Below are positions 19,114 to 30,938 of a stretch of 64,000 nucleotides of DNA, piece by piece; positions within the stretch are counted from its first letter, which is position 1; the number at the start of each line of letters is the position of its first letter. Origin of the DNA: Amphibalanus amphitrite. Lineage: Eukaryota; Arthropoda; Thecostraca; Balanomorpha; Balanidae. Location: assembly GCF_019059575.1 (NCBI RefSeq), contig NW_024882039.1, positions 248,001 through 312,000 on the forward strand. The letters run 5' to 3'. The notes beneath the pieces were generated by a model. That model saw only the letters and a program-made list of their open reading frames with translations. It was not told the origin of the DNA and searched no databases. The translations under genes and the position numbers were made by a program.

Positions 19114-22100
19114 CTATGTTCCTTCTTGACGGTCTGGGGGGCGTATGTTTTTGCGAGACCAGGGGTTATACCGCAGGTGATCAGCCTGACTAACCTCTCG
19201 GCCTGCTCGACAATTTCGCCAATCTTCCTCCAGCCGTGTAAGATCACTCTGGTCGATCCCATTCTCTTCAGAAGGAGTCGCCAACGTCCCTGGCTTTGCC
19301 GGCAGTGTAACAGGTGAACGTGCACCGTTGTTGCTGCTCTGTGAGGCATTACTCACGGAACGAATGGCAGATTCGTTGCTGAGAGACTGTGAATCGACGC
19401 AGGTGTCGATTTGATCGTCTTCCAAGTTTTGAAGACGATCGATGTTAGGGTGCTCTTTTGTACTTGTGCACTGCCTTGGTGCACGTTTCCAAAATCTGTG
19501 AGCACTTTGGTTCATGTGAAAACGACAGGAGTCTACATACCTTTTGACATCGGAGTATATGTTCCTCCAGTAAAATTGAATGCTAATTTTGGAAAGAATG
19601 TTTCTGAATAACTTTTGTCCTGACGAAAAAGTGTCATGGACTTTCTCAAGCATCAGTTTTTTCATTGAATTTGGAACTACAAGTTGATCTATAAACTGAC
19701 GAATCCTGGAATTTTGTTTGGCTACATGGTAAAGTAGGCCATCTGAACCTAAGAAAAAGTTGGAAAGAGATTCATTCAGCTTCAGATCAGGGCCTTTAGC
19801 TTTCGGTTTCACGAGGCGATCAATGATTGGCATCAAATCTGGGTCTTTTCGCTGTTCAGCTTTGATTTTCTCTTTTGTCCATCCTGCGGTTTCTGCACAG
19901 ACATGGCCAAGAAAGTCTGCTTTGTTTTGTGTATCTAATTCGGCACTAGACGAATGATCAGTTGTAACATTCAAAATACCTGGTAGATAAGTGACATCAA
20001 AATCATACTCTGATAGTTTTACTAACCATTTCTTTAAACGACCGCTAAGATGAGTTGACTCGAAAATACATTTTAATGGTGAATGATCTGTCATGACATG
20101 AGTGACATGACCTAAAAGATAAGATCGCAAATGATCAAAAGACCATGAAATTGCGAGGCATTTCTTTTCTGAAGTAGAATAATTTCTTTCAGCTTTGCTA
20201 AGCTGTCGACTAATAAAAGCAATTGGGTGAAATTCATCACCATATTTTTGTTGTTCAAGTACGCCACTAATGGCGAAATCACTTGTATGTGTAAATAGGT
20301 AGAAGTCTTTTTCGAAATTTGGAAATTTTAATAAAGCGCATTTTCGTAGTGACCTTTTTAACGATGAGAATGCTTTTTCGCACTCTTTTGACCAAATAAA
20401 ATCAACATTTTTCTTTGTCAAATGAATTAACGGAGCAGTAAGCTCAGCCAGTTTTGGAATGTGTCTGCGATAACAGTTCGCAAACCGAATAAAAATACGA
20501 ACATCTTTCGCTGTTTCTGGTACAGGAAAATCTTGTACCGCTTGTAATTTGGATGCATCTGGACGAATTCCATGTTTGTCAAGTATGAAACCCAGATACT
20601 TTACCTGAGATTTCATAAATTCACACTTTTCGGGGTTGATCACAAGATGAATTTCTTCTAAACGAGAACATATATTGTCGAGTTTTTCTAAATGCCTGTC
20701 GTACGTTTTGCTAGCGATAAGAATATTGTCAACATATAAAAATGCATCTATGCCTTGAAGACTACTGAGTGCAATTTGCAACCCTCTGTTGAGAACGGAG
20801 GAACTTGAACGAAGACCCATTGGTTTATCGTTCATATGATAATTGTCGTAATCCTTTGCAAAATCCGTAGAATGACTTGAAGATTCATTCAAAGAAATTT
20901 GGTGGAATGTACTAAGGAAATCCAAGGTAGAGAAAACTTCACAGTCAGAAAGTTGATCTTTTACCTGTGATGTAAATGAACGAGAAAACTTGTCATCCTT
21001 GATTTTGGAGTTGAGAAGTCGCAAATCTGAAACGAGGCGATATTGACCATTTGATTTCTTGATAAGAATGATTGGAGAGTTATATGGTGAAACTAATGGT
21101 TTGATAACTCTGGCTGTTACCATGAGTTTTATATCTTCCTTAGTTATCTCCCGATGAGCAATTGGGAGACTTGTTCGTTGATCAGCCGGAGTGTGGTCTG
21201 TAAATCCATTGTGATTTTTGTAAACCTCTGTGTGTTTTGTGACAGAGATATCGTTTCCAAAAACAGGCTGATGTTTGTCTAAGAGTTCTCGGAGTTTAAA
21301 TCGAAAGTGTACTGGGACATGTTTCAAATCAATGTCACTGACAGACCTGTGCCCTGACGTCCTCGGGATAGAGGTCGTCGGATTGTTTATCTCTGTTCTG
21401 CGTCCGGTGTCTGACGCAGCCAAGTCCGGCTCAGCGACCGTTTTTTGTTGTGGCGAGACGCTGGCGGGATTGGGAACAGACGGCGCTGTTTGACAGGCAC
21501 TGACTGACCCATGGTACTGAGCAAGGTCAGCGTCCTGTCTGATGGGATGGGGTCGGTCTGTGACCTGACTGAAGGGGTACTTTTTGGTCGGATGGGCTTG
21601 TGCGATTCTCTGATTTTTTCTCAAAATGATTGGGTTACTTGAAGCATTAATCACGCGTACAAGCGTGCCTGAACTTTCCAAGAAATTGATAGAACGGGCA
21701 ATCTGAATGTCTCGAATACTTTGATCACAATGCGTTTGAATTAGGTATGGAAATTCATTTGGTTGTAGGAATTGTGGTAATTTTACGCGTACAAATTTTT
21801 CGCCGTAACCAAAAATTTCTACTGTTTGTTTCACGAACAATGGATATGACTTTTCGTCATCAATAGTTAATGCATGTTTTTCTGCGGTTGTGAACATGTC
21901 TACCGTTTTATCAGGATAAACGATTTGATCGACAGATTTTTCATTGTCCTTTGTTGATAAAAGAAAACGTACTCTTTTACGTCTTTTGGGACTCAGACGT
22001 TTTGAGCGTCTTTCGACTACATTGGAAGAAAGAATTGGTTTTAGAAAGTTCACCGTACGACTCGATGGATTGTAAATCAATTTGTGAGCAATGATAAAAT

Positions 22101-22389
22101 CGATTCCGAGAATGATATCGCATTTGAATGGCAAACTTTTTGCTGTAATGAAAAATTTGTGTTGAACTGTTTGACCAAGAATGCTAATATTCAGATTGAC
22201 TTCACCTACAACGTCAATAGGATTTCCAGTAACATCAAGAATAGAGACACTGGGAGGTTCGTAAGCTACTTTTAAACCAGATTTTTGCAGACATTTTTCT
22301 GAAACTAAAGAGACACTACTTCCACTATCATAAAGAGCTGAACAAGTTTGACCCGAAATTTTGACGTCACGTAAAACCGGGGGATGTGC
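19114..22389 (-). pseudogene. Gypsy-like pol relic, copy A
   Basis: Minus-strand frame of over 1000 residues, open from 22389 down to 19114. It starts after an in-frame TAA (22390-22392) that copy B lacks. Domains: aspartic protease (DSGSS at about 22330), RT, RNase H, and the integrase HHCC zinc finger only. The RT motif reads YVDN instead of YVDD, and the first RNase H motif reads THTSD instead of TDASD, so both enzymes should be dead. The integrase catalytic core is absent: the frame passes from the zinc finger region (HRFWKRAPRQ) into an acidic, Ser-rich tail. Two extra residues-worth of difference from copies B and C is a 3-bp insertion at about 20250. No 3' LTR is found below 19114. Confidence 0.9.
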
Positions 22390-22392
22390 TTA

Positions 22393-22962
22393 ACGGTCCC
22401 TGTCATCTGAAGCAACGCTCACGCACTCATCCCCTAGTGCAGTGAGCGGAACCCGTTTGGGCTCAGAGAACGACAGTTTCGACGCGGTGAAAAGTTCCGG
22501 TGACAGCTCGAAAATTCATGGTGATAGGAATTTGAATAAGAATTTGAACAACAATGACTTCTTTCTTGACAACAATGATGCGAAGAGTGAAGTGATTTTG
22601 AGCGAACAGTTTGATAACGGCATTTTTGCTGACGAGATTGACGATCTCGTCCTCGGCTCTGAGATTTTGATAGATTTTGATCTTGTTGAGCAATAAGCTC
22701 TTCTGCTACAGCTAATTCTAAATGAGCAATTCGCCTTAAAATATCTTTCATTTGGGTGTTGTACTCAATACTAAAATTCCTGGTAGCATCTTCCATGGTT
22801 AGCCAAACAAATAATGACAAAAATCATATAGAAAAACGAATAGAACTAAATATAAATCTCAAATTTCAAACATTACAAAAAGCAAATGAAATTAATTTAA
22901 AGAGAACTCACCTGAAGCCAAAAGTCCTCCACCGACAACCAATCACCACCGCTGGCACCAAT
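22393..22962 (-). pseudogene. gag: Gag remnant, leader and primer site of the Gypsy relic
   Basis: A short gag-like start (MEDATRNFSIEYNTQMKD...) reads from about 22796 on the minus strand, then falls into Ser/Arg-rich sequence up to 22434, too short for a whole gag; most of gag is missing. The leader follows to a primer-binding site, TGGTGCCAGC on the minus strand (22951-22960), two bases from the LTR. Only 22393-22575 has a counterpart in copy B, where the LINE begins. Confidence 0.65.
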
Positions 22963-23220
22963 TGTGGGCCGGCCATTTCGGCCGCCCTCGTCGGAGCCGG
23001 GGTCCGCGGATGGTGTTGGCGTCACAGTCGGTAGAGGAGAAGTGAGCGAGTGTATTTAGAGAACATAGGTTTTATGGTGGGTGTCGGGACGCAAGCACGT
23101 GACCGGACGGGCAGCCGGCCAGCGAGCCGGCTGTCCCGTGTCGCTATGCGCCCCAGACACCCAGACAGATACAAAAAATAGGGACAGATATTTGGGGCCT
23201 CCATCGGGAGTGGGAGGCCA
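22963..23220 (-). repeat. Putative 5' LTR of the Gypsy relic
   Basis: Adjacent to the primer site and bounded by TGTGGGCC and GGAGGCCA, about 258 bp. The outer end is inferred from the TG...CA rule only, because no second LTR copy exists in the window to compare with. Confidence 0.5.
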
Positions 23221-26200
23221 TGATTTCCTTCTCCACACAGTTTGTAAATCCATTAGTGATAAGTTTTATTCATTTTGTATGATTCTTTTCCTTAGTAGAA
23301 AAAGTGGCAGGGTCACCATCATCTTCCTTCCAATGAGGAGGGAAAGGGAGCCATTTATCACAATTTCTTCAATATGGATCCTCATAAATGTGACTTATAC
23401 CAGTACCTCCTCAGGCTATTGTTCCATCCATTTGTGCTGCAGATGGCTTTCATATGGTCTTAGTCTGACAAAGCTAGGTGCTAAGAAAGAACAGCTTTGA
23501 AGTGCAATAGTTATTGATGCACATGTCATGTCTCTGAAGATAACTTCCAACAAGGCCCTAAATACACTTCCAATATGCCTGAGATGATTTCAGTCAAATT
23601 TAAGTGCAGGTAGGCTATCCAATGTTCAATGCATGTGTTAAGTGCTTTGAGGCACCTTAGGCTTAGCTTTGTTCTTTCTTAAAGTTGTCGAACTATAGCA
23701 ATAGTCTCCAGTGCTCCCCTCGCCTATATCAGTTGTCTACCCCTGTACTCCTGACTCCCTCTGTCTTTCATTCATCCAGGTTACGCCAATGTTCTGCGCA
23801 TACAGTTGCTGCTTTTTGGTGCGCACACACCCCAGGCACTCCATCTCGTCAACGCCTGAGAAGTTGGTGAAAGCGCCTCCTGCCAGACTTGCTGGATGGC
23901 TACTACCTGCACTTGCTAGCTGAACGGAAGCTCTTCCAACTAGCTGGCATGGCTCTCGGCAGCTTGGCTTACGCGTGGGACGCTGCAGACGCAATCATCG
24001 CCAGCCTCACACATGTCGAAAATCAGGCAAACTACATCAGCTGCTCACTGGTATGGGCCAAAGAAGGTATGGCGTGGCAGAGGCTTGTCTGCTCACCGTG
24101 TGTGCAATACAGAGATATAAGCTCCTAGATAATTAAACAAGTTCTGTGCACTGCTTTCTCAGGTATTTATTTGCTTGCTAGATCTGTGATTTGAGTTTCA
24201 TCATGGACGTTTGCAATCTTGTGTACCGATGAAACCAAGTCTTAGCATAAAAGTTCGCCATTGAGTGCCTGTGGCCGGCTTTGTCGTTTGTATTGCAGGT
24301 AACTATGCTTTGTGGTTTCTGAGTTCTGAACACATTATCCTCCACCAGGCTCGTTGCTGGCGGTGGTTCTGGAGACAACGGTTCGATCCATCTGTAGGAC
24401 GTCACTCGGCAAGAAGTTGTGGAGTGTGATGGTCATCCACGCGGCGCGCGTATCCAGTCACGTTGTCCAGAAACGATCACATTATCTCCAGGTCAGTAAC
24501 TGTGTGAAGCAACGTTTCCACTGCTCAGTCAGCTGTGTCCCGCCACGTCACCAGGTCAGTGACGTGCTTACAATTTTGTGACACGTCGCCGCGTCCCTAG
24601 GTGAGCGGCTTGAGGGAACTTTGTAGGTATGCTACCGGGACGGGATGCCGGCTGATGCGGGTGCCGTTGCCAGTGGCGTGACGTTTGGTGGGTCTCGGAC
24701 TCGCTCGGGCGTCATTTTCTTGAGTGAGAAATGTATTTACAGGCTAATGCACTGTTATTATAGCTGAGTGTGCGACTGGAAACGTTATGAGCCATGAGTC
24801 GTGGTCGCCGTGGCTAGTATTTTACGACCGTGGTGAACAATGTGACGGTCGCCGTGGCTGGTTTTGTGACGGCTGCCGTGACTGTTACATAACGGCCGTC
24901 GGGGCTGAAACGTGACGGTCGTCGTGAGACGTGACGTGCTGCGACTCGCTGTGTTACAGGTCACTCCGTGACTTGCCGGCGCTCGAGCTGACGGTGTCGC
25001 CCGAACGAAGGCTTCACGGCGACAAGTGCTGCCACCGCCTAAGACCATCCGACTCCGAAATGCTGATTGCCGGGCACGAACAAGAGGCTACAGGCATTTG
25101 GGTGCAACACCTGCTCCGAGTGCCCTGTTCTGAGGCGTCATCCGAAGAAGGCCGCATAGTGCACTTAAGGCTGTGTTCGGGTGTTAGTGCACTGCACTGT
25201 CGGATATGATCAAATGGCAGGCCCGTCATAAGATCTCAGTACGAAATTAAGATAGTCAGAGCCGACGTGATCGGTGGATAGTGTGCCAGGGTTGATTGAG
25301 CGTCCATGGGCGTGAGACACCTGGATCTGTGAAGGATACGCCGATACGTGTCCCGGATTCGACATCCCTCCCCCTCCGTCTCAACGGTGTTGGCTGAGAT
25401 TGGGGTATTTTTACGGACTCGCCAATGTCCTGTAATTTCTGTTATGTAATTTGACGATCATGCCGTGGTCTCATTCTGTCTCGATATGCTAATAAATGAT
25501 AAATGTAACAGAGGCTGGAAGTAAGGTGTGAGTGGCTGTAACCGGCAGGTTTTGGCGAGCGTGATATTTGTATCGTGAGGGCGCTAGCTGCAATCAATCG
25601 CGCGTTTTTGCTGAGCATCCGTGAGCGAGAAAATGCCTTCTCTGGAACCTAGCAGTACAGCGTGAAATCTGTGTATCTTTGGATTATGCTAGCATAACGT
25701 AATGTATTTTTGGTGTCCACTGCAGCTTCGGAACAGAAATATGGAGATTGGCTGTTTGCTGAAGCAAGGGTAAGCAATCCGTGCCAAGAATAAAAAACTA
25801 TGTGAATTCAAGTATGTATGTCGCTGTATTTTCCAATTGTGTTACACAAACTACACAGAAATGCGTCAACTACTGATAACACCCGGCTACAAATACTAAA
25901 ATGCTTGCAATGCTATACAAGAAGAGATATTGTAGATAACCTGGCGGCCGACTGGCGCGAAATGGCTACGATCGACTGCACGGACGTTGCTGGTGACTGG
26001 CGGACCAGTGAAAACAGGAAAGAAGATGAATAGCTCTAGCTCTCGTCTGCGCGCGGAAGGGCGCTGATTGGCGTGGCTCACAGACTCCATTGGCTCATCA
26101 GACTGTTATTGGTTTTCTCCCTCCCCTCCCACAGGCGTAACCAGGTATCTTAGTTGTGCGCGGAAGCGAGCGGCCAGAGCGGCGCTAGGTGTCGCCCTCC

Positions 26201-26690
26201 CAGCGACCGGGCAGTGCAGCTGAACGTGCCGCGGATGGTCCGCCTCTGATCTCGGACACTCCATAGAGTTGCATAGCGTCGATAGGCCGTATGGTGTCGC
26301 TATCGTAATTATAAAAGCGTAAGTAGAAGGTTGAAGCAGGATAGAATTCTATCTTCTTCGAGCTTTGTTACGCATAATAAGCATTGGCCGTTTCTTTACA
26401 TATAATATCGCAAAGCACAGCTTTATGCGCTGGCTACGCTATGTGGCTACGCTGGCTACGATATGTGCGCGTCGGTTGCGGCAGTAATCATCGAAGAAAT
26501 ATATGATTTATGAACGTTTCTTGATCATAGAATGATAAAACATTGCAATGTTTGCCTGTTGTGAAGAAAACTCCTATACTGCCGCTCTATCGTCCGGAAT
26601 TATTCGTGTTCGATTACGGTGATTCCGCCACTCTATCAGCTGATTTTTGTTTCCGAGTCACGTGACCAACCGGTGTCTCCCTGCGTCCAG
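23221..26690. other. No gene recognised
   Basis: Mixed-composition intergenic DNA. Open frames of 60-90 codons occur on both strands but none has a recognisable domain. Imperfect repeats built on GTGACGGTCGCCGTGGCTG lie at 24790-24935. Confidence 0.5.
24790..24935. repeat. Imperfect tandem repeat GTGACGG(T/C)CGCCGTGGCTG
   Basis: About four or five diverged units of roughly 30-35 bp, each with a CGTGACGGYCGYCGTG-like core. Degenerate minisatellite. Confidence 0.5.
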
Positions 26691-26696
26691 GTTGCT

Positions 26697-26945
26697 GTCA
26701 CTTGTGCTGGTCTTAGTGCTGCTGATGGCGTACGACCTCAGGTCCTTCCACATGTCCTTGGCAGGCCTCCTGGCCGCGAAGAACTCTGATCGCGCCCTCG
26801 CCAGGCCCGCCCTGAACCTCCTGTAGAGCGAGATGTACCGCTTCCGCGCGTCAGCGGTCCGCTGGGCGTCCCACTCTCTGCGAGCCGTGTCCCTCTGCTG
26901 CTGCAGCTCCAGCAGGTCCTCGCTGAGGGTGAGCCAGGGACACTC
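26697..26945 (-). pseudogene. LINE ORF2 fragment (endonuclease-RT linker)
   Basis: Minus strand, one open stretch of about 83 codons: it opens with ECPWLTLSEDLLELQQQRD and continues through RRFRAGLARARSEFF to MWKDLRSYAISS. PWLT...LL..R and the later Arg-rich helix followed by MWK are typical of the linker between the endonuclease and RT domains in L1/CR1/RTE-type non-LTR elements. Neither flanking domain is present, so it is an isolated fragment. Its clade cannot be assigned. Confidence 0.65.
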
Positions 26946-26974
26946 ACGGTGCCTGAAACGGACGCGCTAGAGCC

Positions 26975-27130
26975 CTGCAATGGCTCCCATGCAGGGCTCC
27001 AGAGCCCCCACGTGGAACTTGGGGCCCCATTGCGGGTTCCTGGTCCCCACGCGAGCTCATGGGGCCCCATGAAGGCCCCACGCAGGCTTCTGGGGCCCCC
27101 ACGCGGGCTCCGAGGCCCCTACGCAGGGCT
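26975..27130. repeat. Degenerate GGCCCCYACGC minisatellite
   Basis: Six or more imperfect units of about 20-27 bp around GGCCCCYACGCRGGCTYC, GC-rich, next to the LINE fragment. Confidence 0.6.
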
Positions 27131-27721
27131 CTTAGAGCGAGTTGAAGGAGGCGTAAGCCAAAAGTTTCTCGGAATTATCGGGTCCTTTCCTTACGATTTT
27201 TTAGATAAACTATAAGAGTAATGCCTTTTCCCTTGTCTCTTAATGATATGTTTAGGAATGTCCCTCAAATCAGTGCTAAAGCATTGTAGACTTGCTCATT
27301 GGGTACCTTTTATATTTTCAATTGTATTTTTCTGCTTCAGTTGAGGATTGCCGGAAAGCCTGGCGTAATATCCGAGATGCCTTCAGTAAAACTTTGCGGA
27401 AAGTTGAGAGCCAGAATCGAAGCGGTGCAGCCAGGGAGGACGTCGTGTCCCACTTCGAGTAGTCGTTGTTAGACTATTACGCCTTGAAAAGATTGAAGTA
27501 AATACAAAATCCTTTCTAGGTGTTATATTTCCTTTTAAAATAAGATGACCTTTATGTAAAAAGTGTATAGGTATACGAATAGCTACTAAGTGGCATCCAA
27601 AAAACTCCACCACGCATACTTTGAAAATAAGTATTTCCGAACTGATGCCGATGTTGCTATAGTTATAGTGCTCAAACCAGCCAGCCAGGAACCGTAATTT
27701 GATTATCTCAACAAAATCTTA
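27131..27721. other. No gene recognised
   Basis: AT-rich intergenic DNA with no recognisable ORF or repeat ends. Confidence 0.5.
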
Positions 27722-28394
27722 TTACGGAGCGAGCGAAGCGAGCGGAGTCTCATACTGAATTAAGGGAAAATCCTGAGTATGAGCGGCCGGCCGGCCGGCC
27801 GGCCGTGGGGACGCTCTTCAAAAGCTAATATCTTAGGAACGGGACATCCGATTGACAAGCGGTCTTCTTTACTGAATGTCACTTGGACGTAAAAGTTCTG
27901 TGGTGTGATGGCCACCATGCGTTCTTACCAACCACCGCACGTGGCGCGTGGTAAAGTTGGACATTTTTTCAGAACCCCCAAAATTGCAACCTCAATAACG
28001 GCACAACGGTTGGGCCGATTGAATTGAAACTCGGTACACAGTTAGGTCTCCATCAGATAATTCATCTGCATGTGTTAAGGTTGGGGTGCTACAGCACGTG
28101 CGCACGTGCAGGGGGCGCTCCCAGATCTCGAGAACGGCTGGGCCGATTGCGCTCAAATTTGGTACACGGTCGGGGACCAGTTAGTAGGGTGCCGTGCAAA
28201 AGTCAGTTTGGACCCCGCTTGCACGTGCGCACGTGCAGTGTGCCGCTTCCAGATCTCGAGAACGGCTAGGCCGATTGCGCTGAAATTTGGCACATCGCTA
28301 AAGACCGGTTAGTAGGGTGCAGTGCACAAGTTAGTTGGAGGTACCCCCTCGCAATTTCGCACGTGCAAGGCCCATCCTCTCGCTCGCTCCGTTG
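27722..28394. repeat. Repeat block with 128-bp tandem units and inverted ends
   Basis: Bounded by ACGGAGCGAGCGA (about 27724) and its inverse TCGCTCGCTCCGT (about 28379-28391). Inside, two good tandem units of about 128 bp carry GCACGTGCGCACGTGC (28094-28109 and 28221-28236) followed by AGATCTCGAGAACGGCT and GGCCGATTGCGCT; a diverged third unit begins at about 27985. A GGCC run (about 27783-27806) lies near the left end. It looks like a non-coding mobile repeat, family unknown. Confidence 0.6.
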
Positions 28395-28903
28395 GTCGCC
28401 CAAAAGGCGTTTTACTGGTGTAAAAATCGGATAGTTACTTTAAAGTGTTTTTGTTTGTCATATACTTGTTCGTCGGCGGCCGCCTGATGGCGGTCCATCT
28501 GGGCGACCTACCTGCCAGGCAACTACCGCCCGATCGTTCGCGATGTACGTTTATATGGTCCAGCCTCCAGATGGTCCAGACAGATGGCTACTCCACTTAA
28601 TTCAATAAAACAAAAAAGAAACTAGTCCTCATGTTGTTTTGTTCGACACAGGCGCACGACGCCATACAAGAACACTGAACACTTATCCCAGCGGCGAACA
28701 CTGAACACTAGCCCCCAAAACCCGCAAGTCAAATCCACGACGGGCGGCGGCCGGCCATTAGAAAACAAACGGTAACGCGTTGCAAGCATGCGTATTGCAT
28801 GCGTCTGGCATGGTCATTGCATTGCCATTGCAGTGTCATGGCCAGTGATTTACAGTCATGTACCCCAAACATCGGAAACATGCCTTCTTGTCGCATTTCC
28901 CTT
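28395..28903. other. No gene recognised
   Basis: Intergenic. A short stretch of GCATGCGTATTGCATGCG- and TCATTGCATTGCCATTGCA-like imperfect repeats lies at about 28785-28835. Confidence 0.45.
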
Positions 28904-30256
28904 TTACACACGGGCTCCGGCCCCTGAGCCCGTACTACCAGCCGATGAACTGATCCATGGCACAGCTCCTTCTCCGCTTAAGTAGTCTGCGAAGTACTCG
29001 CGCACCTCGCGTGCCTGATGACTGTGCATGTTAGAGCATAGCCTAACGTTGAGTTCGCCGAAGGCTCCGTTCTCTGCGCACGCCGTCTGCTCATCGTCAA
29101 ACGTCACGGTGTCTTCCCGGCATTCTGTACCCATGGATTTTCTGCGCAGAAAGTTATGGAGCACACATGCCGCGCGCACAACTCGCCAAGGCCATCTATA
29201 GAAGGTACAGTCACTCCCCCGCCGACCAATCCGAGACAGATCTTGAGTGACCTCACCCCTGATGCTCGCAAGGGGTGCTCCATTCCTTAACAACGTAAAA
29301 ATGACTAACTTCATTTGAAGATTGTTGGGGACACTAAACATATCGCTCAACCGTTGATGTCATTGCAAAGTTCAACTAATTTTCTAGCGATAAAAAAGAG
29401 CAGCAATATGCTAAGAAATGGCCGGTTTTGAAGATATAGACGATTTAAAAATCCTCTGCAGTTGCAGGAAAGCAACGTAAAAACGCATCGAGCTTATATT
29501 TTTACTATGAATAAATCATTTTTCAGTAAGTTTTTAGATATGGTATCGATTTAATCAACAACTTTATTACAATATTTTCGTTACTTTTAACTTTATTTCA
29601 AAATAATATTTTCAAAAATGGCAACTGTTGGTAAGTAGCTTTGAAGCGATTGTGGCGCACCGCGCCATAATTGTCCTGAGGCCCCCTTATGATGTCATCA
29701 AAAGTGGAGTGACATGGGCCTGCAACTCGCGATGCGTTCAGCGGCTCCACTTGAAAAGGCGCTCGGAAGCACCGGAACCGTTGTGCAAAAATCACAAACG
29801 CACACCCCACAACCATCCTAGCACGAGACAGACGCTTGTTGAAGGTATGACACTAGGATCGGAGATCCTAGTGCCTGGGTAGGGACGCAGCAAGTAGGGC
29901 TTCATTGGGAAGGCCTCATCTCCCACGATCAGGAGCGGCATGCTCTGCGGCGCGCACTCTCCGATGCTGGTAGTTTTCGGCGCAGGGAGTCCAAGGCGGC
30001 CGGCTTGTAACCTTCGGCCCAGATCTGAGTCGGCAAAGATCCCTGCGTCGCCCTCCTTCCCTGCACTACCCACAAAAATGTATCGGAAACAGTAGGATCC
30101 GTCTACAAGTGCCATAAGCACGGTAGAAAAGGTCCCCTTATAGTTATAGAAGACGCTGCCGGTGTTCCGGGGACACTGATTCTGGACATGTTTGCCGTCT
30201 ACCGCCGCAACGCAATTTGGGAAGTTCCACCTTCCTAGGTGTGTCCATATGGTGTC
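28904..30256 (-). pseudogene. PIF/Harbinger transposase relic, main part
   Basis: Minus strand. From 30256 downwards: a segment WNFPNCVAAVDGKHV with the first catalytic Asp, then FNYKGTF-like and LVDGSYCFRYIFVG, GDAGIFADSDL with the second Asp, and GDEAFPMKPYLLRPYPG (the GDxAFPL..NLMRPYPG motif). After a frameshift at about 29850, RARMVVGCAFVIF follows; the position of the catalytic Glu (normally VVECAFG) holds Gly. A final part (about 29220-28904, after an intron-like gap) has RVVRAACVLHNFLRRK. The frameshift and lost Glu make it inactive. The gene is cut at 30256 by the BEL element and continues at 36740. Confidence 0.85.
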
Positions 30257-30577
30257 TGTTTCGCTCGCGAAAGTTACGTTTGATTAGTTGAGCGTCAGAC
30301 ACTGTGTGCGATTTAGATATTCGTTTTGGGCAGTGTTTTAGAGGCGCGATTGCGTCAGCTGGCCGACGCGTGGCAGGTATACTAAAACCTTGGTTGTTTT
30401 GTTTTTAAAAAAAGGTGAGCCACGCCCCGCGCTGAATGTGTGAAGATATAGAGGGTACGGCTGCTATAGTAATTTAAACCCACGGTCAGATGTGGTAATT
30501 TCATTTTTGTTGTGTTGGTTGAAAACTGTAGAAGCCGTCAGTCATGATTGCAAGCTGAATACATGGCCAGCGATACA
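30257..30577 (+). repeat. BEL 5' LTR
   Basis: Begins TGTTTCGCTCGCGAAAG and ends GCGATACA; TG...CA bounded, 321 bp. Contains TCGCGA near the start and a stretch GCTATAGTAATTTAAA (30463-30478) complementary to the primer site. No AATAAA is evident. Confidence 0.95.
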
Positions 30578-30593
30578 TTTAAATTACTATAGC
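30578..30593 (+). promoter_or_regulatory. BEL primer-binding site, self-complementary to the LTR
   Basis: TTTAAATTACTATAGC starts at the first base after the LTR and is the exact reverse complement of LTR bases 30463-30478 (repeated at 36625-36640). It does not begin with TGG, so it is not an ordinary tRNA primer site. Orientation is right for priming: the 3' end of the LTR-derived RNA would pair with 30578 and be extended into the LTR. Self-priming of this kind is established for Tf1; here it is an inference. Confidence 0.7.
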
Positions 30594-30938
30594 CATTCGG
30601 TTTGAAGTTTGAGCAGCCAGTTCAAGCTACAGTTTGGTTTGTTGAAAGCTCTGACTTGATTTTCATGAAAGGCCGTGTTGTTTTGATTGCCTAGTCAAGC
30701 TGGCAATGAGTTGTGTCAAGACAGATGTTGTGATGAGTGATACGGCAAAGTTGGCTCGCTGCCAAGACAAGGTGAATGCCTCTCAAAAAAGTGCAAGATG
30801 TGGAGAAAAGGTTCTAATGTTGATGTTTAATCTAATGGTGTTCTGTTCCTGAAAAAGTATATCCTTGTGGTGTCACATTTTATTTGTCATTGAAAGTTTG
30901 CTCTGGTAAAGCTCGGTTCACGTGTTGAAGTCTCTAAA

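Larger units (their letters stand above)
1..22575. repeat. Segmental duplication, copy A
   Basis: This stretch matches 43126-57362 in the same orientation. Base 1 corresponds to 43126 and 22575 to 57362. After removing insertions specific to one copy, both cores are about 12.4 kb and differ mainly by scattered substitutions and homopolymer lengths. Copy A-specific material is 773-2850, 3934-4580 and 5407-12836. The left end is cut by the window, so the true duplication may be longer. It could be a recent duplication or two haplotypes placed in series by the assembler. Confidence 0.93.

Noticed and set aside
26738-27070. 110-codon minus-strand frame rich in Ser, Gly and Pro
   Set aside because: The neighbouring frame holds the recognisable LINE linker; this one is its shadow plus the minisatellite.
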